IMG/VR virus record: IMGVR_UViG_3300021181_000016
Location: 1-45,551 of that record
Source of the DNA: a virus
Reading direction: 5' to 3' (one strand)
Length of the DNA: 45,551 nucleotides
A model generated the notes under the pieces. It made no database searches, was not told where the DNA came from, and saw only the letters and a list, made by a program, of their open reading frames with translations. Positions within the stretch are counted from its first letter, which is position 1; each line of letters starts with the position of its first letter. A program made the position numbers and the translations under genes. Of this stretch, positions 16,998 to 25,896 are shown in pieces.

Positions 16998-18555
16998 CGT
17001 CAATTCCAACTTCGATCCTGCATTTGGGACGCTTGCCGAGAAACTGCGCGCCACGGCGGCGGCGCAAGGCATTACGACGCACTACATTTCCGGCGTCCGT
17101 TCGCTCGACGATCAGAAACAGCTTTACGCCAATTACCAAGCTGGAAAAGCGGGTCAGCCTCTGCCTTATCCAGCGCGCGGTCCGGTGCCGCTCGCGGCTG
17201 TGCCAGGCACTTCGATGCATGAACGTGGACTCGCCGCCGACATCGAGGCGGATGATCCCAACCAGCAAGCGAAACTGCGAGCGCTTGGCAATCAAATCGG
17301 GCTGCGAACGATCGGACCGAGCGATCCCAACCATTTCGAGATGGCGAGCGCCAACATCCCGAAAGGCGGCGGAGCGCCTGGCGCAATCGCCTTCGCGGAC
17401 AATCCTGCAGCGTCTCTCGCCGCGGCGTCGCCCGCGAGCGCGGCGCTGAACAAGGTTGCGGGACCAGGCGCGCCGTCGACGCCAGGTACGACGATCAACG
17501 CCGCCAGCGCGCCGGTGCCTGGCGCGCTCGCCAACCAGGGGCCCGAAAGCGTCGGCTCGAGCGGCTCGACGGCGGCGCAGCCTGGCGATCCGATGGACGT
17601 GCGCCAGATCGTTTTCAACAAGCTCACCGGCGCGGGGCTGCAGCCGCACCAGGCGCTCGGCGCGGTCTGGAGTCTCGCCGGCGAGAGTGGCAAAGGCCTC
17701 AATCCAAACGCCTACAATCCGAACGATCCCGGCGGCGCAGTCGGCATCGGACAATGGAACCAAGAGCGGCGAACCGCGCTCGAGAATTTCGCTCAGACGC
17801 GCAGCACCGCGGTCACCGATCCGAACACGCAAGCCGACTTTCTCGTCGACGAGCTCACCAACAAGAACGCCGCGACGTACCAGCCAGGCGTGTTCGCTGC
17901 GATGCAGAAGGCCGGCACAGCCGCGGATGCGACCAAGACTTGGACGACGCAATTCGAGCGGCCGAAAGTCGACAATTCCGACGCAAGAATCAAAAACGGG
18001 ACGCAAGTTGCGTCTCTCGACGCCAACGGCAATTTCGTCCTCGGAGCTGGCGGCGGCGCGACTGCGTCCTCGACGGGTACAAGCGGTACAGCGGTCGCCG
18101 CCGCGCCGGCGGATCAGTCCTGGTGGAGCAAGCTGACCGGCTCGCCGGTCGACGCGCAGGGCAACCCGGTTCAAGGCGGTCAATCGCCGCTGCAGCAACT
18201 CACCCAGGCCTCGATCGCGAAGCTCGGCAAGGAAGGCCAGACGCCCCAAGAGGAAGCGCCGCAGGATTCTTCGCCCGCCGCGGCGCAATTCTCCAACCAA
18301 CGCTTTGCGCCCGGGGCGCGCAATGTTTCGCCTGGCCTCGCCAACGTCCAACAGACCTACGGCACGACGATCAACGCCGCCTCGCAGCCGCTGACCTGGA
18401 CCGATGCGCCGCCAGGAGCCCCAAAGCTGCCCGCTGCCGGCCTTCGCGGCCCGATGTACGCTCAGGTGCCAGGGACATCGATCAACTCAGTCCAACCCCT
18501 GCCGCAAGGGCTAGGCTACGGCGTCGACCCTAACATTGGATACGGCTATGGCTGA
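16990..18555 (+). CDS. virion peptidoglycan hydrolase: M15 peptidase plus lysozyme domain
   Basis: 521 residues from a GTG start. The N-terminal domain is VanY/M15-like: SGVRSLDDQKQLYANY, zinc ligands His77 and Asp84 in SMHERGLAADIEAD and His115 in NHFEMA. A second domain from about 200 to 330 looks like phage tail lysozyme: GAVWSLAGESGKGLNPNAY with a candidate catalytic Glu near 233, then GGAVGIGQWNQERR. Together they would cut both peptide and glycan bonds during DNA entry. The C-terminus is disordered, with GTTINAAS-type repeats also found in the following protein. Confidence 0.8.
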   Translation: MADVNSNFDPAFGTLAEKLRATAAAQGITTHYISGVRSLDDQKQLYANYQAGKAGQPLPYPARGPVPLAAVPGTSMHERGLAADIEADDPNQQAKLRALGNQIGLRTIGPSDPNHFEMASANIPKGGGAPGAIAFADNPAASLAAASPASAALNKVAGPGAPSTPGTTINAASAPVPGALANQGPESVGSSGSTAAQPGDPMDVRQIVFNKLTGAGLQPHQALGAVWSLAGESGKGLNPNAYNPNDPGGAVGIGQWNQERRTALENFAQTRSTAVTDPNTQADFLVDELTNKNAATYQPGVFAAMQKAGTAADATKTWTTQFERPKVDNSDARIKNGTQVASLDANGNFVLGAGGGATASSTGTSGTAVAAAPADQSWWSKLTGSPVDAQGNPVQGGQSPLQQLTQASIAKLGKEGQTPQEEAPQDSSPAAAQFSNQRFAPGARNVSPGLANVQQTYGTTINAASQPLTWTDAPPGAPKLPAAGLRGPMYAQVPGTSINSVQPLPQGLGYGVDPNIGYGYG

Positions 18556-19318
18556 CAACAGCGCCAACATCTATCCCTATCCGTTCCAGTTCGATCCCTC
18601 GCAATTTTCGAACAAGTACAGTCCGTACAACGGCGTCCCGCTGCCCAGCTTGGCGAATTACGCCGGCATGCCGACCGACGCGCACGGCAATCCGATCGGC
18701 AGCTACCAAGCGATCGTGGCTCAGCAACAGGCCGCCACGCCGGGAGCCGCGCCGCCGATGGCTCCGTCGACGTCGATCAACTCGAGTCCATTTTCCGGCG
18801 TTCAAATCCCGCAAGGCCAGAATGACGCGGCCTATCAGCCGCGCGGCGGTTTGAATATGCAACAATGGCAGGCGCTAACGCCGCAGCAGCAACTCGCCGC
18901 CGGCGCGTCGCTAGGTCAGGTTCAAGCTGGCGTAGCTGCGACGCAGCCCGACAGCTTCGTCGCCTCCCACAACAATCCCAGTGGCGGTTCGCCCGGAGCA
19001 GGCGCGTATCTCCAGGGTTTAGGCGCAACCGCTTTCAACCAGATGGCTAACCAACCAGCCGCCGCGCCCCAGGCTCCGTCGACGCCCGCGCCCGACATGG
19101 GCAAAGCTTATCTCCAGGCGCTCGCCAATCCTGGCCAGGTGACCACGCCTGGCGCGACGGTGCCTCAATCCGCATTGCCCTCGAGCCAGTCGGGCGTCCT
19201 GCAGCAATTCCTGCAGAACTGGCAGAACAAGGGAGCCCCAACCACAGGGGCCGGAAACTACAACAACCAAGGGTTCTTCGCAGGACTCCAGGGAGGCCAG
19301 AATGCCCAACCCAGCTGA
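18548..19318 (+). CDS. low-complexity virion-module protein
   Basis: Not recognised. 256 residues from the ATG at 18548, overlapping the preceding stop by eight bases. The composition is Gln, Ala, Pro, Asn and Gly with no charged core, starting SANIYPYPFQFDPSQFSN. It contains STSINSS, related to the GTTINAAS units of the preceding protein. Likely an internal or ejection component by position; low complexity prevents a family call. It overlaps the next gene by 17 bases. Confidence 0.65.
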   Translation: MADNSANIYPYPFQFDPSQFSNKYSPYNGVPLPSLANYAGMPTDAHGNPIGSYQAIVAQQQAATPGAAPPMAPSTSINSSPFSGVQIPQGQNDAAYQPRGGLNMQQWQALTPQQQLAAGASLGQVQAGVAATQPDSFVASHNNPSGGSPGAGAYLQGLGATAFNQMANQPAAAPQAPSTPAPDMGKAYLQALANPGQVTTPGATVPQSALPSSQSGVLQQFLQNWQNKGAPTTGAGNYNNQGFFAGLQGGQNAQPS

Positions 19319-19604
19319 CATTCTCTCCGAAGAAACCGACGAAGATCCGGAAGACCAACTCCGGATGCAACTGGCTCAGGGTCAGGGCAACAACCTCGCC
19401 GGCGCACCGCAACCGCCCGGGCAAGCCGGCCTGGCGGGCCAGGGGCCGCCGCAGCCGATGGCTCCCTCGCCCAACGTGCCTGGGCCGCTCGCCGCCTTGG
19501 CTAAGCGCCCAGGCAAACCGCATATCAAGCTTAAGAGTCATCCGCCGAAGAAGGGCAAGCCACGCATCAAACTGAGGGCGTCAGCATATGGCGGGACCAT
19601 TTGA
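19302..19604 (+). CDS. small protein, acidic start and strongly basic C-terminus
   Basis: Not recognised. 100 residues. The first 20 are acidic (ILSEETDEDPEDQL), the centre is Pro/Gly/Gln-rich and the C-terminus is Lys-rich with two similar units, KPHIKLKSHPPKKG and KPRIKLRAS. Such a basic tail would bind DNA or the inner capsid surface. It overlaps both neighbours by 17 bases, within the ejection-protein cluster. Confidence 0.65.
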   Translation: MPNPADILSEETDEDPEDQLRMQLAQGQGNNLAGAPQPPGQAGLAGQGPPQPMAPSPNVPGPLAALAKRPGKPHIKLKSHPPKKGKPRIKLRASAYGGTI

Positions 19605-21210
19605 TTGGGCCAGGTACGTCACTGGCGACACCGACAATCCGGAAGAGGACATCGGCCAATGGGCCGACGCCAACCAGAAGCGGAACCGCGCCGCGCTCGG
19701 GCTCGACGCCAATGGCAACCCGTTGCCGGCGGCCGCAGCGGCTCCTGCAGCCGCCGCCGCGCCGACTCCAGCGGGCCCGGGCGCGGCCGCGCAAGACCCG
19801 AACGCGCAAGCCGCAGCCCAAGCGCAAGCCTCGAGCACGCTGCCGCCTAACCAAGAGCCGAACGCGACCAAGACGCCGGTCAGCCTCGGCCACTTGATGA
19901 TGAACCTGCAGCAATACAACGAGCGCGAACAGGGCTTCAATCAGGCGCTCGGCATGGGCTTTGCCGCCTTTGCCCAGCCGCGCGATCGGCAGATGGTCGC
20001 GGGGATGTTTAACACCACGCCGGCCGATCCGACTAAGATCGCGCAGACGCAGATGAGTCTGAGCACACAGCAACAAGGCCAGGACCGCGCCAACGCCATT
20101 AGCATCATCGCTAACGATCCGATCAGGGGCCCAGCGCTCGCGGCGCAACTGCATATGGATTGGGGCGCGCTCAAAGCCGGCCTGGTCACCGATCCTGCTA
20201 TGGCCGGGAAGATCGCGGAGGCGCTTGGCACGCCGTCCGAAGCGATCCGAAATCTCACCCAGCTTGGCCACATGGGCGGCGGACCTGGCGGACCTGGCGG
20301 ACCTACCAGACCCAACGGAAGCCCGCTGATCAAGGATCTCACGACCGGGATCACGACCAGCATCGCCGGTCCGGAGTCAGCCCCCATGATCTCGGCACAG
20401 AACGCCTGGCGCGCGGCGCATCCTGGTCAGCCGGATTCGGCCATGCCGTGGCAAGTCGGCAATCTGCAATCGTTCAATCAGTACACCACCAACGAGAAGG
20501 GAAAGGAGGACGATCGCGCTGCAGCGTCGGCGGCTCTTCCCGATAACAATGAAACCGCCATGCGGCTGCAGAATGATCTCGAGACGCTACGAGACTCGCC
20601 TGGTTTGAAGAGCATCCTTACGACGTCGGGTAAGCGAGCAATCGCTCAGCAAGTCTTGAAAGATCCTAATCAGAACGACGCCGCGACGATTCTGGCGAAT
20701 AATGTGGGACTAACTCAACAAGAAGCAGACGCGATGGCGCTTCTGAAGCGCGTTGGCGGCGCGACGACCGAAACGGCGATGAAGGGCATGGCCGGCACCG
20801 GTACGCGCGTTACGCAAGCGGAGGTTGGACCGCTGAAAGACGCGATCACCACGACGCAGAACCTGAACCAGAGCTACGATTCCTACATCCATGGGGCGCT
20901 CGGCAGCGCGATCACGCGAGCAAAGAAAACGATCGCCACAAATTTCGGCGCGACCGGCAACGTCAAAAACATGGACCCGCAATATACGCCGTGGTTGGAC
21001 GACAATTTCAAGCCTGGCGGCGAGCTCTACAAGGAAGGCGGCGGCGCGGAGGCGCTTCCGGCGGCCAAGCCTATTCCGCCCGATATGTTGGCTCAGGTGA
21101 GACAAGAAGCCTCGAACTATCCCGTTGGGAAAGACGATCTTCTCGACAACCTGCAGCAAGCGGGGTTCGACACAAAGAGGCTGCGTCATATGCCGGTTTC
21201 GGGATGGTGA
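19588..21210 (+). CDS. probable internal virion / DNA-ejection protein
   Basis: 540 residues. After a short structured start (FDWARYVTGDTDNPEEDIG) comes an Ala/Pro/Gln-rich linker (about 45-90), then a long helical region with few hydrophobic runs, interrupted by a Gly/Pro stretch near 230. The C-terminal half (NDLETLRDSPGLKSILT, then QEADAMALLKRVGGATTETA) is helical. The layout resembles podovirus ejection proteins that leave the virion with the DNA. No enzymatic motif seen. The family call rests on context. Confidence 0.65.
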   Translation: MAGPFDWARYVTGDTDNPEEDIGQWADANQKRNRAALGLDANGNPLPAAAAAPAAAAAPTPAGPGAAAQDPNAQAAAQAQASSTLPPNQEPNATKTPVSLGHLMMNLQQYNEREQGFNQALGMGFAAFAQPRDRQMVAGMFNTTPADPTKIAQTQMSLSTQQQGQDRANAISIIANDPIRGPALAAQLHMDWGALKAGLVTDPAMAGKIAEALGTPSEAIRNLTQLGHMGGGPGGPGGPTRPNGSPLIKDLTTGITTSIAGPESAPMISAQNAWRAAHPGQPDSAMPWQVGNLQSFNQYTTNEKGKEDDRAAASAALPDNNETAMRLQNDLETLRDSPGLKSILTTSGKRAIAQQVLKDPNQNDAATILANNVGLTQQEADAMALLKRVGGATTETAMKGMAGTGTRVTQAEVGPLKDAITTTQNLNQSYDSYIHGALGSAITRAKKTIATNFGATGNVKNMDPQYTPWLDDNFKPGGELYKEGGGAEALPAAKPIPPDMLAQVRQEASNYPVGKDDLLDNLQQAGFDTKRLRHMPVSGW

Positions 21211-21213
21211 CCG

Positions 21214-22458
21214 ATGGCTGATAGAATCCAGGGTCTGCCTGGCTACCATCGCGCGCAGGACGATCTGCCGCCGACGCAGCCGCAAACCGTTTTCCCTAAG
21301 TCGCAAGGGAATCAGCAACCGGCTGCGCCGGATGCGACGCCTATTCCCGGTTTGCCGGATTATAAACGGGCGACGCCAACATCTTCGACTGCCGCGCCGG
21401 CAAGCCAGAACAGCCTTCTGTACGACATGTTTCATCCAACTGATGCCGATCTTAGCCGGCCTCAGACCTGGCATGATTGGCTGACCAAGACCTACAGTCC
21501 CTCCGCGAGCCAGGTGGGCTCCGCGGCGCTTGACGACGTTTCTTTCGGCACAGCCGACGCTATTCAGTCGAAGATTACAGGCGAGAATGTCGGCAATATC
21601 CGCGCTCGCACCGCGGACGCCCAGGCCGCGCTCGGGCCGATGGGCCCAGTCGTCAATGCGCTGACTTACGCCGTTCCTGGGACCGGCGAACTAAAGTTTG
21701 CCGTCACGCCAGGCAGGCTTATTCACAGCGCTGCGGAGCTCGCCAACGCAGGGCGCTACGGCACGGCGGCAGTGGAAGGCGGCACTGCGGCGGCGCTGAG
21801 TTCGGCTGGGCACCAGGCCGGCGATCCTAACGGCATCGATGCTCTGAAAGTCGCCAAGGACGCTGGCTGGGGCGCGGCGGGCGGCACGGTGATGCAGGGA
21901 CTAGGCGACGTCACCGCGCCTGTGGCGCAGAAGGTTGGAAACTGGGCGACAGGCAAGCCAGGGACAAGCAGCGAACAATGGTCAAGCAACCCGCAAGATA
22001 ATTGGCGCGCACGCGCTGCGGCTGGCGATCCGACTCTGCAGGGCGACATTGCGGTTTCCCAGGCGACGCTGCCGCCAGATCATCCAGCGCAGCCGGCGCT
22101 CGCCAAGGTGCAGGGCGCGCTCGCTCAGCCAACGGATCCAGGCAATGTCGCTCATGCCGTGACCGGCGCGGGAGCTTGGTACGGGTCGAAATTACTAGGC
22201 GGCGACGAGCTTACTCAATTGGCGGCTGGCGGCATATCGCCGTTCGCCTCGAAATATTTCGTCAACAAGCCAGCGCAAATGATTAATACGGTTGATCGCA
22301 ACATCAACGTCGGGCAGTCGATGGATCAACTCTATCCGGCGCTGACTAACAATCCGGCGTCAACAACTGACACGTCAGGCTGGGCGAACGCTCTCCGCCA
22401 GGGTTGGATTGGCGGCGAGCGGTCGACCGACCAGGCTGGAGACGCTCAGTGGTGGTGA
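21214..22458 (+). CDS. probable DNA-ejection protein with amphipathic segments
   Basis: 414 residues, last gene of the plus-strand block. Two similar units, LPGYHRA and LPDYKRA, sit in the disordered first 55 residues. The region about 110-260 is Ala/Gly-rich with weakly hydrophobic helices (GPVVNALTYAVPGTG, AALSSAGHQAG, GWGAAGGTVMQGLGDV), as in proteins that form channels in the host envelope. It ends 13 bases inside the convergent minus-strand gene, so the two transcription units overlap tail to tail. Confidence 0.65.
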   Translation: MADRIQGLPGYHRAQDDLPPTQPQTVFPKSQGNQQPAAPDATPIPGLPDYKRATPTSSTAAPASQNSLLYDMFHPTDADLSRPQTWHDWLTKTYSPSASQVGSAALDDVSFGTADAIQSKITGENVGNIRARTADAQAALGPMGPVVNALTYAVPGTGELKFAVTPGRLIHSAAELANAGRYGTAAVEGGTAAALSSAGHQAGDPNGIDALKVAKDAGWGAAGGTVMQGLGDVTAPVAQKVGNWATGKPGTSSEQWSSNPQDNWRARAAAGDPTLQGDIAVSQATLPPDHPAQPALAKVQGALAQPTDPGNVAHAVTGAGAWYGSKLLGGDELTQLAAGGISPFASKYFVNKPAQMINTVDRNINVGQSMDQLYPALTNNPASTTDTSGWANALRQGWIGGERSTDQAGDAQWW

Positions 22459-22673
22459 CTGTTTGCGAGTTTGTTCTTTTCCGCTTGCGCGATCATCGCG
22501 TAGACCCGCATCTTACTTGCCACTAATTCTTCCGGCGTGGCGACATGAGCCGGGGGCTTAGGCTTGGCGGTCAGCTTGTCTACGAAGCTCGCCCACGCCA
22601 TGAACACAGCGAAGAGCAAGATCCAGGGGCCGAACACAACGAGGTAGAAGGGGATTTCCTGTAGCACGATCAT
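22446..22673 (-). CDS. single-span membrane protein
   Basis: 75 residues, last gene of the minus-strand block. A hydrophobic segment at about 8-29 (FYLVVFGPWILLFAVFMAWA) is followed by a Lys/Pro-rich linker and a cytoplasmic helix (EELVASKMRVYAMIAQAEKN) ending in HHH. AAAGGAC precedes the ATG. Function unknown; small early membrane proteins of phages often act on the host envelope or on superinfection. Its end overlaps the convergent ejection gene. Confidence 0.7.
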   Translation of the reverse strand: MIVLQEIPFYLVVFGPWILLFAVFMAWASFVDKLTAKPKPPAHVATPEELVASKMRVYAMIAQAEKNKLANSHHH

Positions 22674-22683
22674 TGTCCTTTCG

Positions 22684-22699
22684 TGCTCTTATTTAGCGC
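22684..22699 (-). repeat. 16-bp intergenic repeat, copy 1
   Basis: On the minus strand GCGCTAAATAAGAGCA spans the helicase stop codon and the start of the spacer. It is identical to 39029-39044, which likewise spans a stop codon. Both copies are followed within 60 bases by CGAAAGGAC and an ATG. It could be an internal promoter part, a processing site or a translation signal. Confidence 0.7.
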
Positions 22700-24165
22700 G
22701 TAACTGCGCTGTCTTCAAGGGGCGCGGCGAGTTTTAATTTGCTGAAAACTGCCTCGTAAAGATCCTCTTTCTTCTGCAGCGCCTTGACCACGCGCCGATC
22801 GATGTCCGAGCCGGATAGATCGATATAGAGCACGTTCTCGCCGCGCTGCCCGCGGCGGTGGATCCGGTCCTCGTCCTGCGTGCGCGTATCGAGGCTGTAG
22901 GAGCTTTCGAAAAAGATCATCGTCGAGCAATGGTCGCGCGCCGCCGCGCCTCCTAACAGCGTGTGTCCGTACTTGATCGCTTCGCTCTGGCCGAGCATGT
23001 GCCGGCACTCCGAATCTTCGTTGAAACGGCGCTTTTGCTCCGTCACTTCAGCGGGCTTCATCTGCCCTTTGATGTAAGCTGGGAAATGCCCCTTGAGCGC
23101 CGTCGCGAGAATCTCGAACGTGTAGCGGTGTCGGTAGATGATGATCACCTTGCCCTCGATCTGAGCAAGCAGATCGAGCAAAACCGCCAGGCGCGGGTTC
23201 TTTTCCGGTTCGACCAGAACGCGCGGATCCCCATTTTCGTTGAGGATAAAACCGCACTGGATCTGCGACAGTTTCTCGTATTTCGAAACAGCGATGTTGA
23301 CCGCGACGATCTCAGTTTCCAACTCGAGAAGAAATTCATCCCGCATTTGTTTGTACTGGGCCGCTTGTTCGCCACTCATCTCATAAGTGCGAATGGTGAA
23401 ATCTTTGCGCGGGAGCTCCGGAAGCCAGTCGGCTTTTTTGGCCTGGAAGATTACTGGGGCCATGATTCGCGCGAGCGTGTCGGCGTTTTTAACCCCTATG
23501 ACTTGCTTGTTTTCCCAGCCGCCCATCTGACAAAAATTATTGCGAAACGCCCAGAATCGGACGCCCTGGAACAGCCCGATCGCACGCAATTGGGGATAGA
23601 GGTCATGTGGCCCCTGTGTTTGTGGCAATCCGCTCAGGCAACGGACGATCTTCGCCTCGAGGGCGAGTTTGAGCGTCGCCTTGGTTTGCTCACTGTCGTG
23701 CGTCTTGATCTGGATTGATTCGTCGATCGCCAGCATCGTCGGCTTGACTCGCATCCAAGCCATCACGCGCAGGAGAACCGCCGGCATCCGCACCGCTTCG
23801 TAATTGATGACCAGGATCGGCGGAGCGCCGTATTTCGTCGTAGCGAACCAGTGATCGTTAGCTTTCGAGCCCGAAACATAGATGAATGGCTGGAAGGCCA
23901 GCCCGTGCTTGAGTATCTCCTCAATCCAGCCAGGTTTAAACGAGTTGGGCGCAATCACCACTAAACGCGTGACAACTCGATTCTTCGCTGCGCAGTCGAA
24001 CTCAGCCAAGGTTAGGAGCGTCTTGCCGAGCCCCATTTCCATGAAGTAGCCGACGCCGCGCTTGCCCTCGCCAAATCTCAGCGCCGCTTCCTGAACCGGA
24101 TCAAGCTTCACCGTCTGATTCTCGCCAAGAACTCGTTTCGCTGTGCGTCCGTCGTCGTGAGCCAT
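22693..24165 (-). CDS. SNF2-family DNA helicase / translocase
   Basis: 490 residues with two RecA-like domains. Walker A is MGLGKT at 44-49, preceded by the Q-motif-like LDPVQEAALRFGEG. A DES box (LAIDESIQ) is near 150, the IIYRHR segment lies near 335 and motif VI, DEDRIHRRGQ, near 437. This is the SNF2/RAD54-like superfamily II layout; ATP hydrolysis drives movement on duplex DNA, in phages thought to aid replication or recombination. The ATG at 24165 overlaps the upstream gene by 58 bases; a GTG at 24111, overlapping that gene's stop as GTGA, is an equally good start. Confidence 0.85.
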   Translation of the reverse strand: MAHDDGRTAKRVLGENQTVKLDPVQEAALRFGEGKRGVGYFMEMGLGKTLLTLAEFDCAAKNRVVTRLVVIAPNSFKPGWIEEILKHGLAFQPFIYVSGSKANDHWFATTKYGAPPILVINYEAVRMPAVLLRVMAWMRVKPTMLAIDESIQIKTHDSEQTKATLKLALEAKIVRCLSGLPQTQGPHDLYPQLRAIGLFQGVRFWAFRNNFCQMGGWENKQVIGVKNADTLARIMAPVIFQAKKADWLPELPRKDFTIRTYEMSGEQAAQYKQMRDEFLLELETEIVAVNIAVSKYEKLSQIQCGFILNENGDPRVLVEPEKNPRLAVLLDLLAQIEGKVIIIYRHRYTFEILATALKGHFPAYIKGQMKPAEVTEQKRRFNEDSECRHMLGQSEAIKYGHTLLGGAAARDHCSTMIFFESSYSLDTRTQDEDRIHRRGQRGENVLYIDLSGSDIDRRVVKALQKKEDLYEAVFSKLKLAAPLEDSAVTR

Positions 24166-24539
24166 AGGGCTTCAAGCGCATCCGCAGTCGGGGGATGATT
24201 GACGTTGTACTCGACTAGTTCGAGCGACATGGTCCCTTTCATCGCGAGGCTTTCAAGCCTGGCGGCGTCGAGCGGCCGCTTTTCGCGGATCGTTTCGATG
24301 CGCCGAATATGGCGCTCAGAGATGTTGAACATCGTCGATCGATCCCGCTTCCCGATCCTGATCTTCCGATTCGGATCGAGAATCGAGAGCGCCGTGTCAC
24401 GGCTGTAGAGGCGCATGAGTGGGATGAAGCCAAGCTCGAAGGCGGCGATCGCGCGATGCGCTTTGTCGGCGTCGGTATCGCGCGGCCAGCGCATTTTCGT
24501 CCTGAGCGCGGCTTCCTTGACCTCCTCGAGGACGCCCAT
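24108..24539 (-). CDS. hypothetical protein upstream of SNF2 helicase
   Basis: Not recognised. 143 residues, ATG at 24539 just after the previous stop. Largely helical and charged: EEVKEAALRTKMRWPRDTD, DKAHRAIAAFELGFIPLM, NISERHIRRIETIREKR and a C-terminal helix ending FLARIRR. The RHIRRIETI part could be a DNA-binding helix. It is coupled to the helicase and may be its partner; inferred from position only. Confidence 0.7.
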   Translation of the reverse strand: MGVLEEVKEAALRTKMRWPRDTDADKAHRAIAAFELGFIPLMRLYSRDTALSILDPNRKIRIGKRDRSTMFNISERHIRRIETIREKRPLDAARLESLAMKGTMSLELVEYNVNHPPTADALEALWLTTTDAQRNEFLARIRR

Positions 24540-24540
24540 C

Positions 24541-24915
24541 TCAGCCGACTTGCTTCCATTTGCCGTCGCCCATGCGCTCGATGACGCCAACTTTGCGCAG
24601 TTCCTCGAGCCGCGAATTGACGGAATTTGCTGAAAAGCCGGCGGCCACGACTTTGGGCTGAAGGTCGAGCGCGCGCTTGGGTCCGGTCGAAAACTCCGCC
24701 ATGATGATACCGTTGATGCCCTTCTTCAGATTCGGGCCTGGCGAGGCGCGCTTGTTGGTTTTCTTCTCCGCTCTTGGCAAGTGAAGCGTCGGCGCTTTCA
24801 ATTTCGGCACGATTTCGGTGACCGAAACGTCTTCGACCGGCAGGAACTTGGCGATCATGGCGATCAGCGTATCGGACGCGATCGTGAACCCGATCTTGAA
24901 TTTGACCTGGCTCAT
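24541..24915 (-). CDS. winged-helix-like DNA-binding protein
   Basis: 124 residues from the ATG at 24915 (ATGA overlap). The N-terminal half has short strands and a Lys-rich linker (RAEKKTNKRASPGPNLKKG). The last 45 residues look like a winged helix: LDLQPKVVAAGFSANSVNS as helix-turn-helix, RLEELRKVGVIERMGDGKW as third helix and wing. A role in transcription or replication control is plausible. No specific family is recognised. Confidence 0.6.
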   Translation of the reverse strand: MSQVKFKIGFTIASDTLIAMIAKFLPVEDVSVTEIVPKLKAPTLHLPRAEKKTNKRASPGPNLKKGINGIIMAEFSTGPKRALDLQPKVVAAGFSANSVNSRLEELRKVGVIERMGDGKWKQVG

Positions 24916-25193
24916 AGGCGGGCCTCGATGCCACAATTGACCTGGTGAACGATCGTTGCTGCGCGAATGAGATCAGCCAGGTCGCGCGATTCCATAAGGA
25001 TCTCGACCTCCTTATCGCAGAGCTTATGGGCTAGGCGTTCTTGGCGCGCGTCCGTGGTTTCGACCGGCGCAGCGACAGTTGGGCAGAGATTTCTCAGCGG
25101 TGATAAGAGAACCCAGACGGCGAAAAAACACACAGCAAGCACGGCGCACATGTTGAGCGCGCCTTGCCAAAACGCTTCCTTCTCTGGCGTCAT
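24912..25193 (-). CDS. membrane-anchored small protein
   Basis: 93 residues. A hydrophobic segment at about 14-31 (MCAVLAVCFFAVWVLLSP) is followed by a soluble helical part rich in Glu and Arg (ARQERLAHKLCDKEVEILM, RDLADLIRAATIV). Starts and stops in four-base overlaps. Function unknown. Confidence 0.7.
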   Translation of the reverse strand: MTPEKEAFWQGALNMCAVLAVCFFAVWVLLSPLRNLCPTVAAPVETTDARQERLAHKLCDKEVEILMESRDLADLIRAATIVHQVNCGIEARL

Positions 25194-25534
25194 CGCGCGG
25201 CCCTCCGGATCTTCGCCATGCGGACAACGTGGCCCATAGAACGGCTAGGGATGACCGCTGGCGTGGGTTGGACGACGGAGGCCTCATTGATCGGGACGAA
25301 GCCCAGCTTGTGGCCCAGCGCGCGCGCCACGGCGTTGAGCGAGGCGGCTTGCGGGCGGCGCGTGTCTCCGGAGAACCAGTTCGCTAGCGTCTGTGTCGAG
25401 ACGCCCGAATCCTCGTGGATCTGCTTGTAGGTCGCGCCGCTGCCCTGAACGACCGTTCTGAGCTCGTCGATAATCGGGTCTTTCTCGACGAAATTGTAGG
25501 ATTTGTAAGTGAAGCCTTTAATCGTCATCGTCAC
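25190..25534 (-). CDS. XRE-type helix-turn-helix regulator
   Basis: 114 residues (second ATG two codons on is an alternative). Residues about 17-75 hold a lambda-repressor-like domain: IIDELRTVVQGSGATYKQI, then the recognition part DSGVSTQTLANWFSGDTRRP and LNAVARALGHKLGFVP. The tail is basic (HVVRMAKIRRAAR). It probably binds an operator in this genome; the inverted repeats near 39880 and 41895-41998 are candidates. No integrase is present, so a lysogeny repressor is not implied. Confidence 0.75.
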   Translation of the reverse strand: MTMTIKGFTYKSYNFVEKDPIIDELRTVVQGSGATYKQIHEDSGVSTQTLANWFSGDTRRPQAASLNAVARALGHKLGFVPINEASVVQPTPAVIPSRSMGHVVRMAKIRRAAR

Positions 25535-25896
25535 ACCATGAACTTGGGCGGGAGGGGGATATCGCGGTCGTGCGGCCGCCAGATGTGCAGCGTGTACGGG
25601 TGGCAGCTAATATGATCCTTGGCGGTCAGATGCAGCTGCATCGCCGTGACGTCGCCAAGAAACGCCTTCTTGGCGATCTCCATCTCCGCCCAGGTGGGCG
25701 TGCGTTGCTGGCCCCTTACGGAGACGGAAATGTGGTCCCAGCCATCGCCATTGGAGGCGAGAACCTTGAGCGCGGTCATTTGGCCAGGCACCGGGATGAT
25801 GAACGCGCCGTTGCCGCCGTCGCCATAGGAACCATAGCTCTCGAGCACGAAGGAATCGCGAAGCCGGAACTGATCGAGGTTGTGCAGGTCACGCAT
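25531..25896 (-). CDS. DUF7694-type protein
   Basis: 121 residues from the ATG at 25896. It shows the pattern of a phage family of unknown function: MTALKVLASNGDGWDHISVS, TPTWAEMEIAKKAFLGD, MQLHLTAKDHISCHPYTLH then WRPHDRDIPLPP. Conserved Trp, His and Asp residues look like a small enzyme or ligand site, but no reaction is known. The family name is from memory of the pattern. It overlaps the next gene by four bases. Confidence 0.7.
   Translation of the reverse strand: MRDLHNLDQFRLRDSFVLESYGSYGDGGNGAFIIPVPGQMTALKVLASNGDGWDHISVSVRGQQRTPTWAEMEIAKKAFLGDVTAMQLHLTAKDHISCHPYTLHIWRPHDRDIPLPPKFMV

Noticed and set aside
25190-25534. XRE regulator as a sign of lysogeny.
   Set aside because: No integrase, excisionase, attachment site or partition genes are visible.
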